Shown piece after piece: positions 11,004-20,232 of a stretch of DNA of 64,000 nucleotides. The position numbers and the translations under genes are program-made. The stretch lies in the NCBI GenBank assembly GCA_009694805.1, contig SICM01000005.1, positions 1 to 64,000 on the forward strand. Reading direction: 5' to 3'. Each line of letters starts with the position of its first letter. Positions within the stretch are counted from its first letter, which is position 1. Below the pieces are notes generated by a model. The model worked only from the letters and a program-made list of their open reading frames with translations, was not told where the DNA came from and did no database searches. The DNA comes from Candidatus Latescibacterota bacterium (lineage in GTDB: Bacteria > Latescibacterota > UBA2968 > SICM01).

Positions 11004-11624
11004 TCATTTGCGTCGCATGCCGTGGAGGTAGATGCGGGCGATCTCGTCGGACATCTGCTGGATGGTGAGGCCCTCCTCGTTGTGGCGGAGGACCGACCGG
11101 ACCATGCCGAGCAGGATCTGGGCGTCGATCCGGGGATAAACGACAGCGAGGGTGTCCGTATCCCGCGCCCGTTCCAGCATCTGGGCGACGGCGTCGATCA
11201 GTTGATTCCGCTCCTGCTGCCATCGCCGACGGTTCGGGTTGCTCCCGCCTTCGACCTTGCTGTCTTCGACGTTCATGAGGCGAAAAAAGAAGCGGTTCTG
11301 TTTGAAGAACGAGACCAGAGTGAGGATGAGGCCGTGGATCGTGCCCTCCACCTCCCCGTGGGCCGGGAGCGCGGACGAGATCCGATGCTGGAGGTCCTCC
11401 AGGCCGTCAAAGATCACGGCGAAGTAGAGGCTCTCCTTGTCCGGGAAGTAACGATAGATGGTCCCCTTCCCGACGCCGGCCACCTTCGCCACGTCGTCCA
11501 TCAGGACTTCGTGAAAGGGTCTTTCGGCAAAGGCCTGGCGGGCGGTCTTGAGAATGCAGGCCACGCGGTCGCACTGCCTGGGCGTTCGGGGGAGCTTCGG
11601 GGGGGTGAGGACAGACACGGACAT
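11004..11624 (-). CDS. TetR/AcrR family transcriptional regulator
   Basis: HTH region ACILKTARQAFAERPFHEVLMDDVAKVAGVGKGTIYRYFPDKESLYFAV. Confidence 0.93.
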   Translation of the reverse strand: MSVSVLTPPKLPRTPRQCDRVACILKTARQAFAERPFHEVLMDDVAKVAGVGKGTIYRYFPDKESLYFAVIFDGLEDLQHRISSALPAHGEVEGTIHGLILTLVSFFKQNRFFFRLMNVEDSKVEGGSNPNRRRWQQERNQLIDAVAQMLERARDTDTLAVVYPRIDAQILLGMVRSVLRHNEEGLTIQQMSDEIARIYLHGMRRK

Positions 11625-11634
11625 GGCGCACCTC

Positions 11635-11670
11635 TTAAAAATGGAACTGACCGGTCAGTTCCATTTTTAA
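11635..11670. promoter_or_regulatory. 36-bp perfect palindrome, candidate TetR-family operator
   Basis: ttaaaaatggaactgacc|ggtcagttccatttttaa, perfect dyad, just upstream of the TetR start at 11624 and between divergent genes. Confidence 0.85.
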
Positions 11671-11798
11671 TATAGCGCTTCGGGATGGGAAGATCAAGCG
11701 AAAAATGGGTGAGGCGCAGCAAAGACAGGGAAATTTCTTGTCGCGCCGGTGGGATTCTGATTATTTTACGACTATCGATTTGAGAAAGGGATCATCTG

Positions 11799-13961
11799 AT
11801 GACCGATGCCGAATCGCGAAGGCTCTACGGATATGCGGAGATGGACCCCACAGGCCCGGTGGTCGCCGGGTCCACGGGGACGTGGCGGATCACGTATCAC
11901 GCGGGGCTCTACGGGGTGGACGACGGGGGGGTGATCAAGGTGGTCTGGCGGTTCGTGAGCGACTGGGGCGCGCCGCAGTTCCGGGACCCGAAGGCGGCGG
12001 AGTACGCGACGGTCTCGACCACGGGTCCGGCCTCGCTCCGGGCGGCGTTCGAGATGCGGCGGTATGTTCGACCCTGGAACCGGTGCGTGACCGTGGACGT
12101 GTTCGACGAGTCGCTGTCCGAGGGGGACAGGGTGACGCTGACCCTGGGGGACACCTCCGGGGGGAGCCCGGGCAGCCGGGCGCAGTCGTTCTGCCAGGAA
12201 GCCTTTGAGTTCCGCGTGGCCGTGGACTGGTGCGGCACGGGGGTGTTCGTGGAGGTCCCTGTCCCGAGTTTTCCGGTGGTGAGCGGGCCGGCGCATCGGC
12301 TCGTGGTGGTGGGGCCGTCGGAGGTAGGAGCGGGGGAGGCGACGTGGGTGGGGGTGAAGGCGGAGGATGTGTGGGGGAATGTCTGCGCGGACTATGACGG
12401 GGAGGTCTGGCTGGACGGCGGGGGGCTGTCGGGACTTCCGGAGGCGTACCGGTTCAGGCCGGAGGACCGGGGTGTGCGGCGGTTCGAGGGGGTGAAGGGG
12501 TCGGAGACGGGCGTGTACCGGGTGAAGGCGGAGGACCGGGGGAACGGGATGGCGGCGGAGGGGAACCCGCTGAGGTGCGTGGAGGGGCGGAGGGACCACC
12601 GGCCCTTCTGGGGGGACCTGCACGGGCAGAGCGGGGAGACCATCGGGACGAACCCGGTCTCGTCCTACTTCCGGTTCGCGCGGGACGCGGCGCTGTTAGA
12701 CTTCGCGGGGCACCAGGGGAACGACTTCCAGATCACGCGGGAGGCCTGGGAGGAGATCCGGAGGCAGGAGAACGCCCACAACCGGCCGGGGGGGTTCGTG
12801 ACGTTCGTGGGCTACGAGTGGTCGGGGAACACGCCGCTGGGGGGGGACCACAACGTCTACTATCTCGCGGACGACGGGCCGCTGCACCGGTCGAGCCACG
12901 TGCTGATCCCGGATTCGTCCGACGTGGACACGGACTGCACGACCGTGACGGACCTCTACGCAGCGCTGAAGGGAAAAGAGGCCATGCTGGTCCCGCACGT
13001 GGGGGGGCGCTACTCCAACATGGCCTGGCACGACCCGGAGCTGGAGCGGGTGATCGAGGTCTATTCGTCGTGGGGGGAGTTCGAATGGTTCCTGCGGGAG
13101 GCGCTGGAGCGCGGATATAAGGTGGGGTTCGTGGCCGGGAGTGACGACCATAAAGGAAGGCCCGGCGCGGCGCACCCGGGCAGCGGGGCGTTCGGGGTCT
13201 ACGGGGGGCTGGCCTGCATCTACGCGCGGGAGCTGACGCGGGCCGGGGTCTGGGAGGCGCTGAGGGCGAGACGGTGCTACGGGACGACGGGGCAGCGTAT
13301 CCTGTTAGAGGTGATGGCGGACGGGCATCCGATGGGGGCGGAATACGCTGCGACCGGGCCGCCGGAGGTGTCCGTGCGGGTCTGGGGGACCGCGCCGGTG
13401 GAGCGCGTGGACCTGTTCCGGGGGGTGACGCAGGTCTATTCGTTCCCGGAGACGGTTCAACGGTCCGAACGGGAAGTGCGGATCGCGTGGAGCGGGCAAC
13501 GCATCCGGGCGCGCAACCGGCTGGCCGTGTGGGACGGGTCGCTGGAGATCGACCGGGGACGCATCCTGAAGGCGGAGGGGTATGCGTTCGACGCGCCGTC
13601 GGAGGGCCTCCGGGAGGTGACGGAGCGGAGCGTTGTCTGGAAGTCGGTGACGACCGGGGACGCGGACGGGGTGGTTCTGACACTGGACGCCCCGCCGGAG
13701 GCAACGCTGGATTTCCGGACGGGCATCGTCAGCCGGAAGGTCTCGCTGCGGGAGATCGCGGAGGGGCCGGTGACGGCCGAGGCGGGGGGGATCGACATGA
13801 AGGTCGTGTTCGAACGGCTGCCGTTGGGCGCGGGCCGGGAGGTGGCGTTCACGTTCCGGGAGAAGGACCTCGCTCCAGGATGCCATCCCTACTGGGTGCG
13901 GGTCACGCAGACGGACGGCGCGAAGGCGTGGTCGAGCCCGATCTATGTGACGATACCGTAG
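11799..13961 (+). CDS. DUF3604-like (PHP-type) protein
   Basis: RPFWGDLHGQSGETIGTNPVSSYFRFARDAALLDFAGHQGNDFQIT...FVGYEWSG...VPHVGG...AGSDDHKGRPG. Confidence 0.8.
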   Translation: MTDAESRRLYGYAEMDPTGPVVAGSTGTWRITYHAGLYGVDDGGVIKVVWRFVSDWGAPQFRDPKAAEYATVSTTGPASLRAAFEMRRYVRPWNRCVTVDVFDESLSEGDRVTLTLGDTSGGSPGSRAQSFCQEAFEFRVAVDWCGTGVFVEVPVPSFPVVSGPAHRLVVVGPSEVGAGEATWVGVKAEDVWGNVCADYDGEVWLDGGGLSGLPEAYRFRPEDRGVRRFEGVKGSETGVYRVKAEDRGNGMAAEGNPLRCVEGRRDHRPFWGDLHGQSGETIGTNPVSSYFRFARDAALLDFAGHQGNDFQITREAWEEIRRQENAHNRPGGFVTFVGYEWSGNTPLGGDHNVYYLADDGPLHRSSHVLIPDSSDVDTDCTTVTDLYAALKGKEAMLVPHVGGRYSNMAWHDPELERVIEVYSSWGEFEWFLREALERGYKVGFVAGSDDHKGRPGAAHPGSGAFGVYGGLACIYARELTRAGVWEALRARRCYGTTGQRILLEVMADGHPMGAEYAATGPPEVSVRVWGTAPVERVDLFRGVTQVYSFPETVQRSEREVRIAWSGQRIRARNRLAVWDGSLEIDRGRILKAEGYAFDAPSEGLREVTERSVVWKSVTTGDADGVVLTLDAPPEATLDFRTGIVSRKVSLREIAEGPVTAEAGGIDMKVVFERLPLGAGREVAFTFREKDLAPGCHPYWVRVTQTDGAKAWSSPIYVTIP

Positions 13962-13985
13962 GGGCGTAACGCGATACGCCCCTAC
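13958..13985. repeat. GTAGGGGC palindrome copy 2; supplies TAG stop of the upstream gene
   Basis: gtaggggcgtaacgcgatacgcccctac. Confidence 0.9.
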
Positions 13986-13998
13986 AGAACGAATCTAC

Positions 13999-15236
13999 AT
14001 GCGCATCCGAGGCGCTACATTCTCCGACATCGACGGTGTCGCCGGCCTGATCGCAGAGGCGTTCGAGATTCGTCCCGGCGTGGGGGTGGCCTATGCGGGC
14101 GTTTACCGTGCGCTGATGGCGCGGGATGGGGCGGTGACGCCGGACTGCTCCCGGATCGCGGAGGCGCAGGGGCAGGTCGTGGGCCACGCCCTGGTGATTC
14201 CGAGGCAAATGGGCGTCTGCGGGGTTCCGATGCCTGCCGGGGTCGTGGCCTTCGTGGCCGTTCGGCAGGGCGCGCGGGGGCAGGGCATCGGGAGGGCGCT
14301 GGTGGAGGATGCGATCCGGACCATGCGGGAACGGGGGTTCCTGGTCTCGCACCTGGCGGGGTCGCCCGCGTTCTACCGGCGGTTCGGCTATGTGGAGGCA
14401 TATGGGAAGAGCGCCGGGGAGATGCCGCTGGAACGGGTCCATCCCTACGAGGGCCGTGCGGTTGTGCGGGAGGCCGTGGCGGCGGACGCCGGGGCGCTGC
14501 ACGGGCTGTTCGAGCGGGAGAACGCCGGGCGGACGGGCTGCATCCGGCGGGACGCCGGGCAGTGGGCGTGGCAACTGGAGGCGGGCCATCCGGGGGGGTA
14601 CGCGGCCTGCAACGAAGGGCTGGTCGGGTTTCGCGCAACACGGGCAGCCTGCCTGGTGGCGGTGCGCGAAGGGGCGTTGATCGGATACCTGCGCCTGCTC
14701 GCCGGGCCGGGGCGCGTCCTGGTACACGAGGGAGCGGCTATGGATGAGGACGTGGTGGCCCCCCTGTTGGCGCACGCCGGGGAGGAGCGCGTTCTGGCTG
14801 GAAGGATCGAGCTTTCGATCCCTGCGGAGGGGGCTCTGGGGCGTTGGGCTGCGGAACAGGGGGCGACCTTTTCGGAGGGGCTGGACCCGGAGGCGCTGGT
14901 CAAGACGCTCGACGCCCCGGCGCTGTTGAGGCGGCTCGCGCCGGTCCTGTCGGAGCGGGCCTCCGCGCTGCGGGGGAGGTCTGTCCGGCTGCTGATCGAG
15001 ACGGAGGGGGATCGCGTGGCGCTGGGCGCGACGCCGGATGGGGTGACGGTGGAAGCAGGGACGGGGGGGCCGACTGGCAGGTGACGCTCCCGGAGATCGG
15101 GCTGACGCAGATGATCTTCGGGACGCGGGACTACGCCGCCGTCATCGGGAGAGGCGCGGACCGGGGGCTGTCGGACTGGATCTCCGCCCTGTTTCCGGTG
15201 CAGAGACCGTACCTCTACCTGAGCGACAGGTTTTGA
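13999..15236 (+). CDS. GNAT N-acetyltransferase (Eis-like); apparent frameshift at G7 tract near 15062-15068
   Basis: GARGQGIGRALVEDAIRTMRERGFLVSHLAGSPAFYRRFGY; the alternative frame continues ADWQVTLPEIGLTQMIFGTRDYAAVIGRGADRGLSDWISALFPVQRPYLYLSDRF*. Confidence 0.8.
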
Positions 15237-15237
15237 T

Positions 15238-15265
15238 GTAGGGGCGCGGCATGCCGTGCCCCTAC
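15238..15265. repeat. GTAGGGGC palindrome copy 3; CTA supplies the stop of the minus-strand gene
   Basis: gtaggggcgcggcatgccgtgcccctac; minus stop at 15262-15264. Confidence 0.9.
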
Positions 15266-15960
15266 GCCTCCAGGGCCTCGAAGAACGCGGCCCAGTCGAT
15301 CTGGTCGTAGTCCGTCAGGAGCGCCCCGGCGATCTGGGTCGTGTAGCGGACGGAAAACTCCTTTCCGGCGACCAGCTTCAACAGCTCCCGCTCCAGGTTG
15401 GCCTCGACGGCATACAGCCGGTCCACGTCGAAGGACTCGACGCGGTCTTTGGTGAGGTCCTGGTCGACGAAGTTCTTGAAGCAGGCGTAGAGGGCGCTGT
15501 CGTCGACGGGGTCGGGCAGGGGGTGCCCCGCGAGGCGGCAGACCGCCGGGCGGTAGTCGTAGAGCAGGCAGGCCTCGTCTTCGAGCAGGGGGCAGGGCAT
15601 GTGGGCCGCGCTCATCTCGGTGATGCGGACCTGCATCCGGGTCGCCCGCTCTTCCGGGGTGCCCTCGATCACCTCCGGGTTCCCCCAGTTCGTGCGGCGG
15701 GCCCACTCCGCATAGGCGGCGGCGCGTACCTGCACGCGCTGCCGGGTCTCCTCGTCGAGGTCGTTCAGGCCGACCCAGAGATAGAACCCCTCCAGCCACG
15801 AGATGTCGAACGGCTGATGGCAGCAGTCGGTGCATCCGCGCCGGCATTGGATCTGGCCGGGGTAGGCGGCCCGTACCTCCTCCGCCCGGAGGTCGACGCC
15901 GGAGAGGAGTTCCTGGTAGCGGGAGAGGAGGCGATAGACACGGTTTGAGAGGTCGTCCAT
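15262..15960 (-). CDS. YkgJ-type cysteine cluster protein
   Basis: QCRRGCTDCCHQPFDISWLEG...CPLLEDEACLLYDYRPAVCRLAGHPLP. Confidence 0.85.
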   Translation of the reverse strand: MDDLSNRVYRLLSRYQELLSGVDLRAEEVRAAYPGQIQCRRGCTDCCHQPFDISWLEGFYLWVGLNDLDEETRQRVQVRAAAYAEWARRTNWGNPEVIEGTPEERATRMQVRITEMSAAHMPCPLLEDEACLLYDYRPAVCRLAGHPLPDPVDDSALYACFKNFVDQDLTKDRVESFDVDRLYAVEANLERELLKLVAGKEFSVRYTTQIAGALLTDYDQIDWAAFFEALEA

Positions 15961-15989
15961 AGGAAATCCCAAGGGGAAAAGACAAGAGC

Positions 15990-16115
15990 GGTGTCGGGTG
16001 TCAGGTTTCGGGGATCAGGCAAAAAACAGAACCGATCTTGGCTTTTCCCGACATCTGGCACCTGATACCTGACCCCTGCCTTTGACCTTCCTGACACCTG
16101 ATACCCGACACCTGG
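15990..16115. repeat. Heptad array M (two related right arms)
   Basis: GGTGTCG GGTGTCA GGTTTCG GGGATCA GGCAAAA ... ACCTGAT ACCTGAC ... CACCTGA TACCCGA CACCTGG; 7-nt phase held through about 18 units. Confidence 0.85.
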
Positions 16116-16303
16116 CCCCGTCTTTATGTACGCAATTCTCTTCCGATGTCAAGTAATTATCTGTTTTGCAGATTTTTTGCTTGACTCCCATCTGCTCTGT
16201 CTATTTCTTAAGGTCATATTCCGAAGAGAACGGGTGGTGCGGCTCGGGTTCGCGGCGTACACGAGTCCTGGATGTCCCGACCTATAGAAAGGAGATCGGC
16301 CCC

Positions 16304-17860
16304 ATGCATCGGAGTTTCAGAGCCATCGGGATCGCAACGGGCGTGCTCGCAGGGGCACTCTTCGGGTGGACGGGGGCACAGGGGGACGCAGGCCCCACCA
16401 AGGGAGACGCCTCCACGGCGCTGCGTTCGGCGCGGGTCTACATCCATCAGCAGGTGTGGGACAAGGCCATCGAACAGCTGGAGGTCGCCGTGGCCGGAGA
16501 TCCCGAAAGCGATGAAGCGCACTACCTGCTGGGGAAGATCTACGGCGACCGGGACATGACGGAGAAGATGGTGCGGGAGTTCAACGCGCTCAAGGCCCTC
16601 AAGAACGCCAAGCCGGAGTACCTGGCGGAGGTGCAGGGGTATTTCGACCGACACTGGTCCCAGAAGTTCAATGGGGGCCTGGCGGCGTTCAGGGCGGGCA
16701 AGCCGGACAAGGCCATCGAGGAGTTGAAGATGGCCATCCTTCTAAACGGGACGAAGACGGAGGCGGTGAAGCTCCTGGCGGATGTGTACCTGTCTCAGAA
16801 ACAGACGGCGCTGGGCATCGAGACCCTGGAGAAGGCGCTGGCCATGAACCCCAACCTGGGCGACCTGGGGGTTTACATGAGCCTCAACAAGGCCTATCAG
16901 GAGGTGGGGAACAAACCCAAGCAGCTGGAGGCGCTCCAGAAGGCGCTGACTCTGGCCAAAGAGGTGGGGGATCTGACGACCCTGAACCGGGCGTATGAGG
17001 CCCTCGGGGAGCCGAACAAACAGATCGAGGCGCTGGAGAAGGCGGTGTCCCTCGCCCCGACGAACGGGGGGGTCATTCTGGACCTGACCACGCTCTGTTT
17101 CACGATGGCGGAGACGGAGCAGGACAGCCTGAAGGCGGGGCCGTACTATGACAAGACGCTGAAGATTTCGTCCCAGGCCCTGGCCGCCGACGTGAAGGTG
17201 CCCAAACTGGCGGAGTATGCGGCGCAGATTCACTTCAAGCGGGGACAGTACCGGGAGGCTGCGGGCTATTTCACCAAGCTCTGGGAGTTGAACCCCTCAT
17301 CCGCAGCCCCTCTGCTCAATGCGGGACTCTGTTACCAGCGCCTGAAGGACGACGTGCAGGCAAAGGCCATGTTCCAGAAGGCGACGCAGACCGACTCGAC
17401 CAACGTGGAGGTCTGGCGGCGTCTGGGTGAGACGCTGCTCAAAGGGGGGGACGCCGATGGCGCGCTGGCTGCGTACGATCGGGTGGGCCGTCTCAAGCCC
17501 GGGGACACCGCCGCCCTGATGGGCCAGATGACCATCTATGCGCAGAAGGGACAGGAGGGTTTCAAGCGGGGGGACTACGACCGGGCGGTGAACTCCTTCC
17601 AGGCGTTTTTGAAGATCCAGCCGAGCAACGCCGGGGTGCAGGACTGGCTCGCCCGGAGCTACTACAACAAGGGGTCGGACCGCTTCAAGAAGGGGGACTA
17701 CGACGGGGCGCTGGAGGCCTTCCGGCGCTTCGTGGAGATGAAGCCGAACGACTACAACGGCCTGGTCCAGTTGTCCAAGACGTATGGCATGAAGGGGATG
17801 ATCAAGGAGGCGCAGGAGATCAGCCGCAGGGCTCAGGCCGTGCAGCCACAGGGGAAGTAG
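16304..17860 (+). CDS. Exported TPR-repeat protein
   Basis: MHRSFRAIGIATGVLAGALFGWTGAQG signal; multiple TPR motifs. Confidence 0.85.
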   Translation: MHRSFRAIGIATGVLAGALFGWTGAQGDAGPTKGDASTALRSARVYIHQQVWDKAIEQLEVAVAGDPESDEAHYLLGKIYGDRDMTEKMVREFNALKALKNAKPEYLAEVQGYFDRHWSQKFNGGLAAFRAGKPDKAIEELKMAILLNGTKTEAVKLLADVYLSQKQTALGIETLEKALAMNPNLGDLGVYMSLNKAYQEVGNKPKQLEALQKALTLAKEVGDLTTLNRAYEALGEPNKQIEALEKAVSLAPTNGGVILDLTTLCFTMAETEQDSLKAGPYYDKTLKISSQALAADVKVPKLAEYAAQIHFKRGQYREAAGYFTKLWELNPSSAAPLLNAGLCYQRLKDDVQAKAMFQKATQTDSTNVEVWRRLGETLLKGGDADGALAAYDRVGRLKPGDTAALMGQMTIYAQKGQEGFKRGDYDRAVNSFQAFLKIQPSNAGVQDWLARSYYNKGSDRFKKGDYDGALEAFRRFVEMKPNDYNGLVQLSKTYGMKGMIKEAQEISRRAQAVQPQGK

Positions 17861-17884
17861 GGGCGTGATATATCGTGCCCCTAC
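17857..17884. repeat. GTAGGGGC palindrome copy 4; supplies TAG stop
   Basis: gtaggggcgtgatatatcgtgcccctac; stop TAG at 17858-17860. Confidence 0.9.
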
Positions 17885-17906
17885 CGTTTATCGAGGAGGC
17901 AACTTC

Positions 17907-18674
17907 ATGAAGCAAGTATACACGATCCTGGCGCTGGTGGGTATGGTCGCGGTTGCGGCTCTGGCGCATCCGATCTGGGCGGCCCCTGCGGGGAGCGACG
18001 CGGAAAGCCAGTTCAACCTGGGGGTGTCGCTGCTGCAAAGAGAGAAGATCGACGAGGCCATCGCGACGTTCCAGAAGGTGCTCAGGATGAAGCCCGACTA
18101 CGCCAGCGCCCGCATCAGCCTGGGCGCGGCCTACCAGAAGAAGGGGATGCTGGACCAGGCCGTCAAGGAGTACTGGATGGCGATCTTCAGCCAGCCGAAC
18201 AACGCCGTGGCCCGGTACAATCTGGCGAAGGTGTTCGCCCAGAAGGGACAGCCGGACTCGGCGATCACGGTCTTCCGGGAGGCGATCAAGCTCAACCCCG
18301 GCTACGCCGACGCGAACGTGGAGATGGGGAAGCTCTTCTTCGCCAAGGGGGCCGTGGACTCGGCCATTGCCGCGTACCGGCGGGCGCTGAAGGCCAAGAT
18401 CGATCACGCGGACGCGCACGTCAACCTGGCGGAGGCCCTGACCAAGAAGGGAAAGGCGGATGAGGCCCTCTTCGAGTACAAGGAGGCGATCAAGTTCAAG
18501 CCGGACCACCCCGAGGCACACTTCAAGCTCGCCTACATACTGACCGAGAAGGGGAATAATGAAGAGGCCATCGACGAGTTCAAGGCGTTCCTGAGGCACA
18601 CGACGAACGTGGCCGGATATGACGATTGGCGCAAAGTCGCGTTGAATAATATTCAAGCCCTGGGTGGGAGGTAG
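17907..18674 (+). CDS. Exported TPR-repeat protein
   Basis: MKQVYTILALVGMVAVAALAHPIWAAP signal; TPRs including EAIATFQKVLRMKPDYASARISLGAAYQKKG. Confidence 0.85.
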   Translation: MKQVYTILALVGMVAVAALAHPIWAAPAGSDAESQFNLGVSLLQREKIDEAIATFQKVLRMKPDYASARISLGAAYQKKGMLDQAVKEYWMAIFSQPNNAVARYNLAKVFAQKGQPDSAITVFREAIKLNPGYADANVEMGKLFFAKGAVDSAIAAYRRALKAKIDHADAHVNLAEALTKKGKADEALFEYKEAIKFKPDHPEAHFKLAYILTEKGNNEEAIDEFKAFLRHTTNVAGYDDWRKVALNNIQALGGR

Positions 18675-18690
18675 GGGGAGACAGAAGGCA

Positions 18691-18730
18691 TCCTTCGACT
18701 TCGAGGCCTAATGGCCGCTCCGCTCAGGAC
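18691..18730. repeat. REP-like TCCTTCGACT...GCTCAGGAC element
   Basis: tccttcgacttcgaggcctaatggccgctccgctcaggac; related to copies at 38274 and 50768. Confidence 0.6.
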
Positions 18731-18756
18731 AAGGAAGGCAGAAGGCAGTCCCTCGA

Positions 18757-18777
18757 TACGGGGCCTGTGGCCCCTAC
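18757..18777. repeat. GTAGGGGC palindrome copy 5 (short); supplies TAG stop on minus strand
   Basis: tacggggcctgtggcccctac; minus stop CTA at 18774-18776. Confidence 0.65.
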
Positions 18778-19144
18778 TTTTCACCAGACCGTTCGAGATA
18801 GGCCCGGATCTGGCCGGGGAACTCGCGCACGCCGATGGGCTTGGAGATATAGCCATCGAACCCCGCCGAGAGGTACTTCTCGTCGTCGCCGCGCATGGCG
18901 TGGGCCGTCAGGGCCACGATCACGGGTCCCCCGGCCCCCATCCTCTCATGAGCGACACCCCGTCCATCTCCGGGAGCTGGATGTCCATCAGGACCAGGGC
19001 GGGGTGCTCCTTTTCCACGAGGTCCGACACCTGGAGCGGGGAGGATGCCTGGAGCACCCTGTAGCCTTCGATCTCCAGAATGCTCACGAAGAGTTTCATG
19101 TTATCGAGGTTGTCCTCGACGATCAGGATCTTCTCACCCGCCAT
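18774..19144 (-). CDS. Response regulator receiver (CheY-like); apparent frameshift near 18945
   Basis: [34 protein letters not shown]...[17 protein letters not shown] then, after a 1-nt shift, [31 protein letters not shown]. Confidence 0.8.
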
Positions 19145-19146
19145 CG

Positions 19147-20172
19147 TCAGTCTCCGCTCCTTCCTTCCCCATTAGTGGACACGATGTGCGCCAGGATCTC
19201 CACCACCTGGCCGTCCCACCATCCCTTCTTCGTCTCCTCCCGCAGGATCTCAAGGGCCTTCTCGGCCGGCAGGGCCGGCTTGTAGGGCCGTTGCGTCCGG
19301 AGCGCGTCGTAGACGTCCACGACGGACGTTATCCGGGCGATGAGCGGGATCTCTTCGCCCCTGAGCCGGTCGGGATAACCCGAGCCGTCGAACCGCTCGT
19401 GGTGATGCCGGATGATCGGGAGGACCCCTCTGAGGGACTTGAGCGGGCTGCATATCCGCTCCCCGATGAGGGGGTGTTCGCGCACGATGTCCATCTCCTC
19501 CTCGGTCAGTTTTCCGGGTTTGTTCAGGATGGCGTCCGGGATGCCGACCTTCCCGACGTCGTGGAGGACGCCCCCCTGGCGCAGTGCCCTGAGCGGGCCG
19601 TCGTTCAGGGTCAAGGTTTCGCCCACGCGCACGGAGTAGCGCGCCAGCCGGGCGCAGTGGCCCTCGGTGTAGGGGTCCTTCGCCTCCACGCCCAGCGCCA
19701 GGCTCCCGATGACGGTCTCCGCGTGGTCCAGTTCGTCCGTGTAGCGCTTCACGCGCAGCAGGGAGCGCACCCGGGCCAGGAGTTCCGTCCGGTCGAAGGG
19801 CTTGGTGAGAAAGTCGTCCGCGCCGGCATCGATTCCCCGGATGCGGTCTTCCTGATCGCTGAGGGCGCTGACGATGACGATGGGCGTCAGGATCGTGGCC
19901 GCCTCGCCCTTGAGCCTCCGGCAGACCTCGTAGCCGTCCAGGATCGGCATCATGACATCGAGCAGGATGAGGTCGGGGCGATGGTCGGCCACCTGCCGCA
20001 GGGCCTGTGCCCCGTCGAAGGCCTCGATGACGTGATAGCCGTTCATCGTCAGGTGCGCCCGGATCAGGGCGACGTTGTCCGGCATGTCATCCACAACCAG
20101 GATGCTGGCCGGGGCGTTCGGGTCGCAGGCGAGGCCGGGGAGGATCGCCCCATGGGCAATTGAGCGGTTCAA
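19147..20172 (-). CDS. Response regulator with HD-GYP phosphodiesterase domain
   Basis: SILVVDDMPDNVALIRAHL...LILLDVMMPILDGYEVC; HDVGKVGIPDAILNKPGKLT, HHHERFDGSGYPDRLRG. TTG start is inferred. Confidence 0.9.
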   Translation of the reverse strand: MNRSIAHGAILPGLACDPNAPASILVVDDMPDNVALIRAHLTMNGYHVIEAFDGAQALRQVADHRPDLILLDVMMPILDGYEVCRRLKGEAATILTPIVIVSALSDQEDRIRGIDAGADDFLTKPFDRTELLARVRSLLRVKRYTDELDHAETVIGSLALGVEAKDPYTEGHCARLARYSVRVGETLTLNDGPLRALRQGGVLHDVGKVGIPDAILNKPGKLTEEEMDIVREHPLIGERICSPLKSLRGVLPIIRHHHERFDGSGYPDRLRGEEIPLIARITSVVDVYDALRTQRPYKPALPAEKALEILREETKKGWWDGQVVEILAHIVSTNGEGRSGD

Positions 20173-20204
20173 GTGAGAGACCTCGGCAAGAAATAGGGGT
20201 ATCC

Positions 20205-20232
20205 GTAGGGGCACGGCGCGCCGTGCCCCTAC
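20205..20232. repeat. GTAGGGGC palindrome copy 6 (perfect); supplies TAG stop on minus strand
   Basis: gtaggggcacggcgcgccgtgcccctac; minus stop CTA at 20229-20231. Confidence 0.95.

Noticed and set aside
8702-11068. 788-aa plus-strand ORF
   Set aside because: Antisense to the ABC transporter; Asp/Glu/Gly/Val-rich shadow.
16166-16303. N-terminal extension of the TPR ORF
   Set aside because: The ATG at 16304 starts a good signal peptide after a ggag ribosome-binding motif; the upstream part is promoter-like AT-rich DNA.
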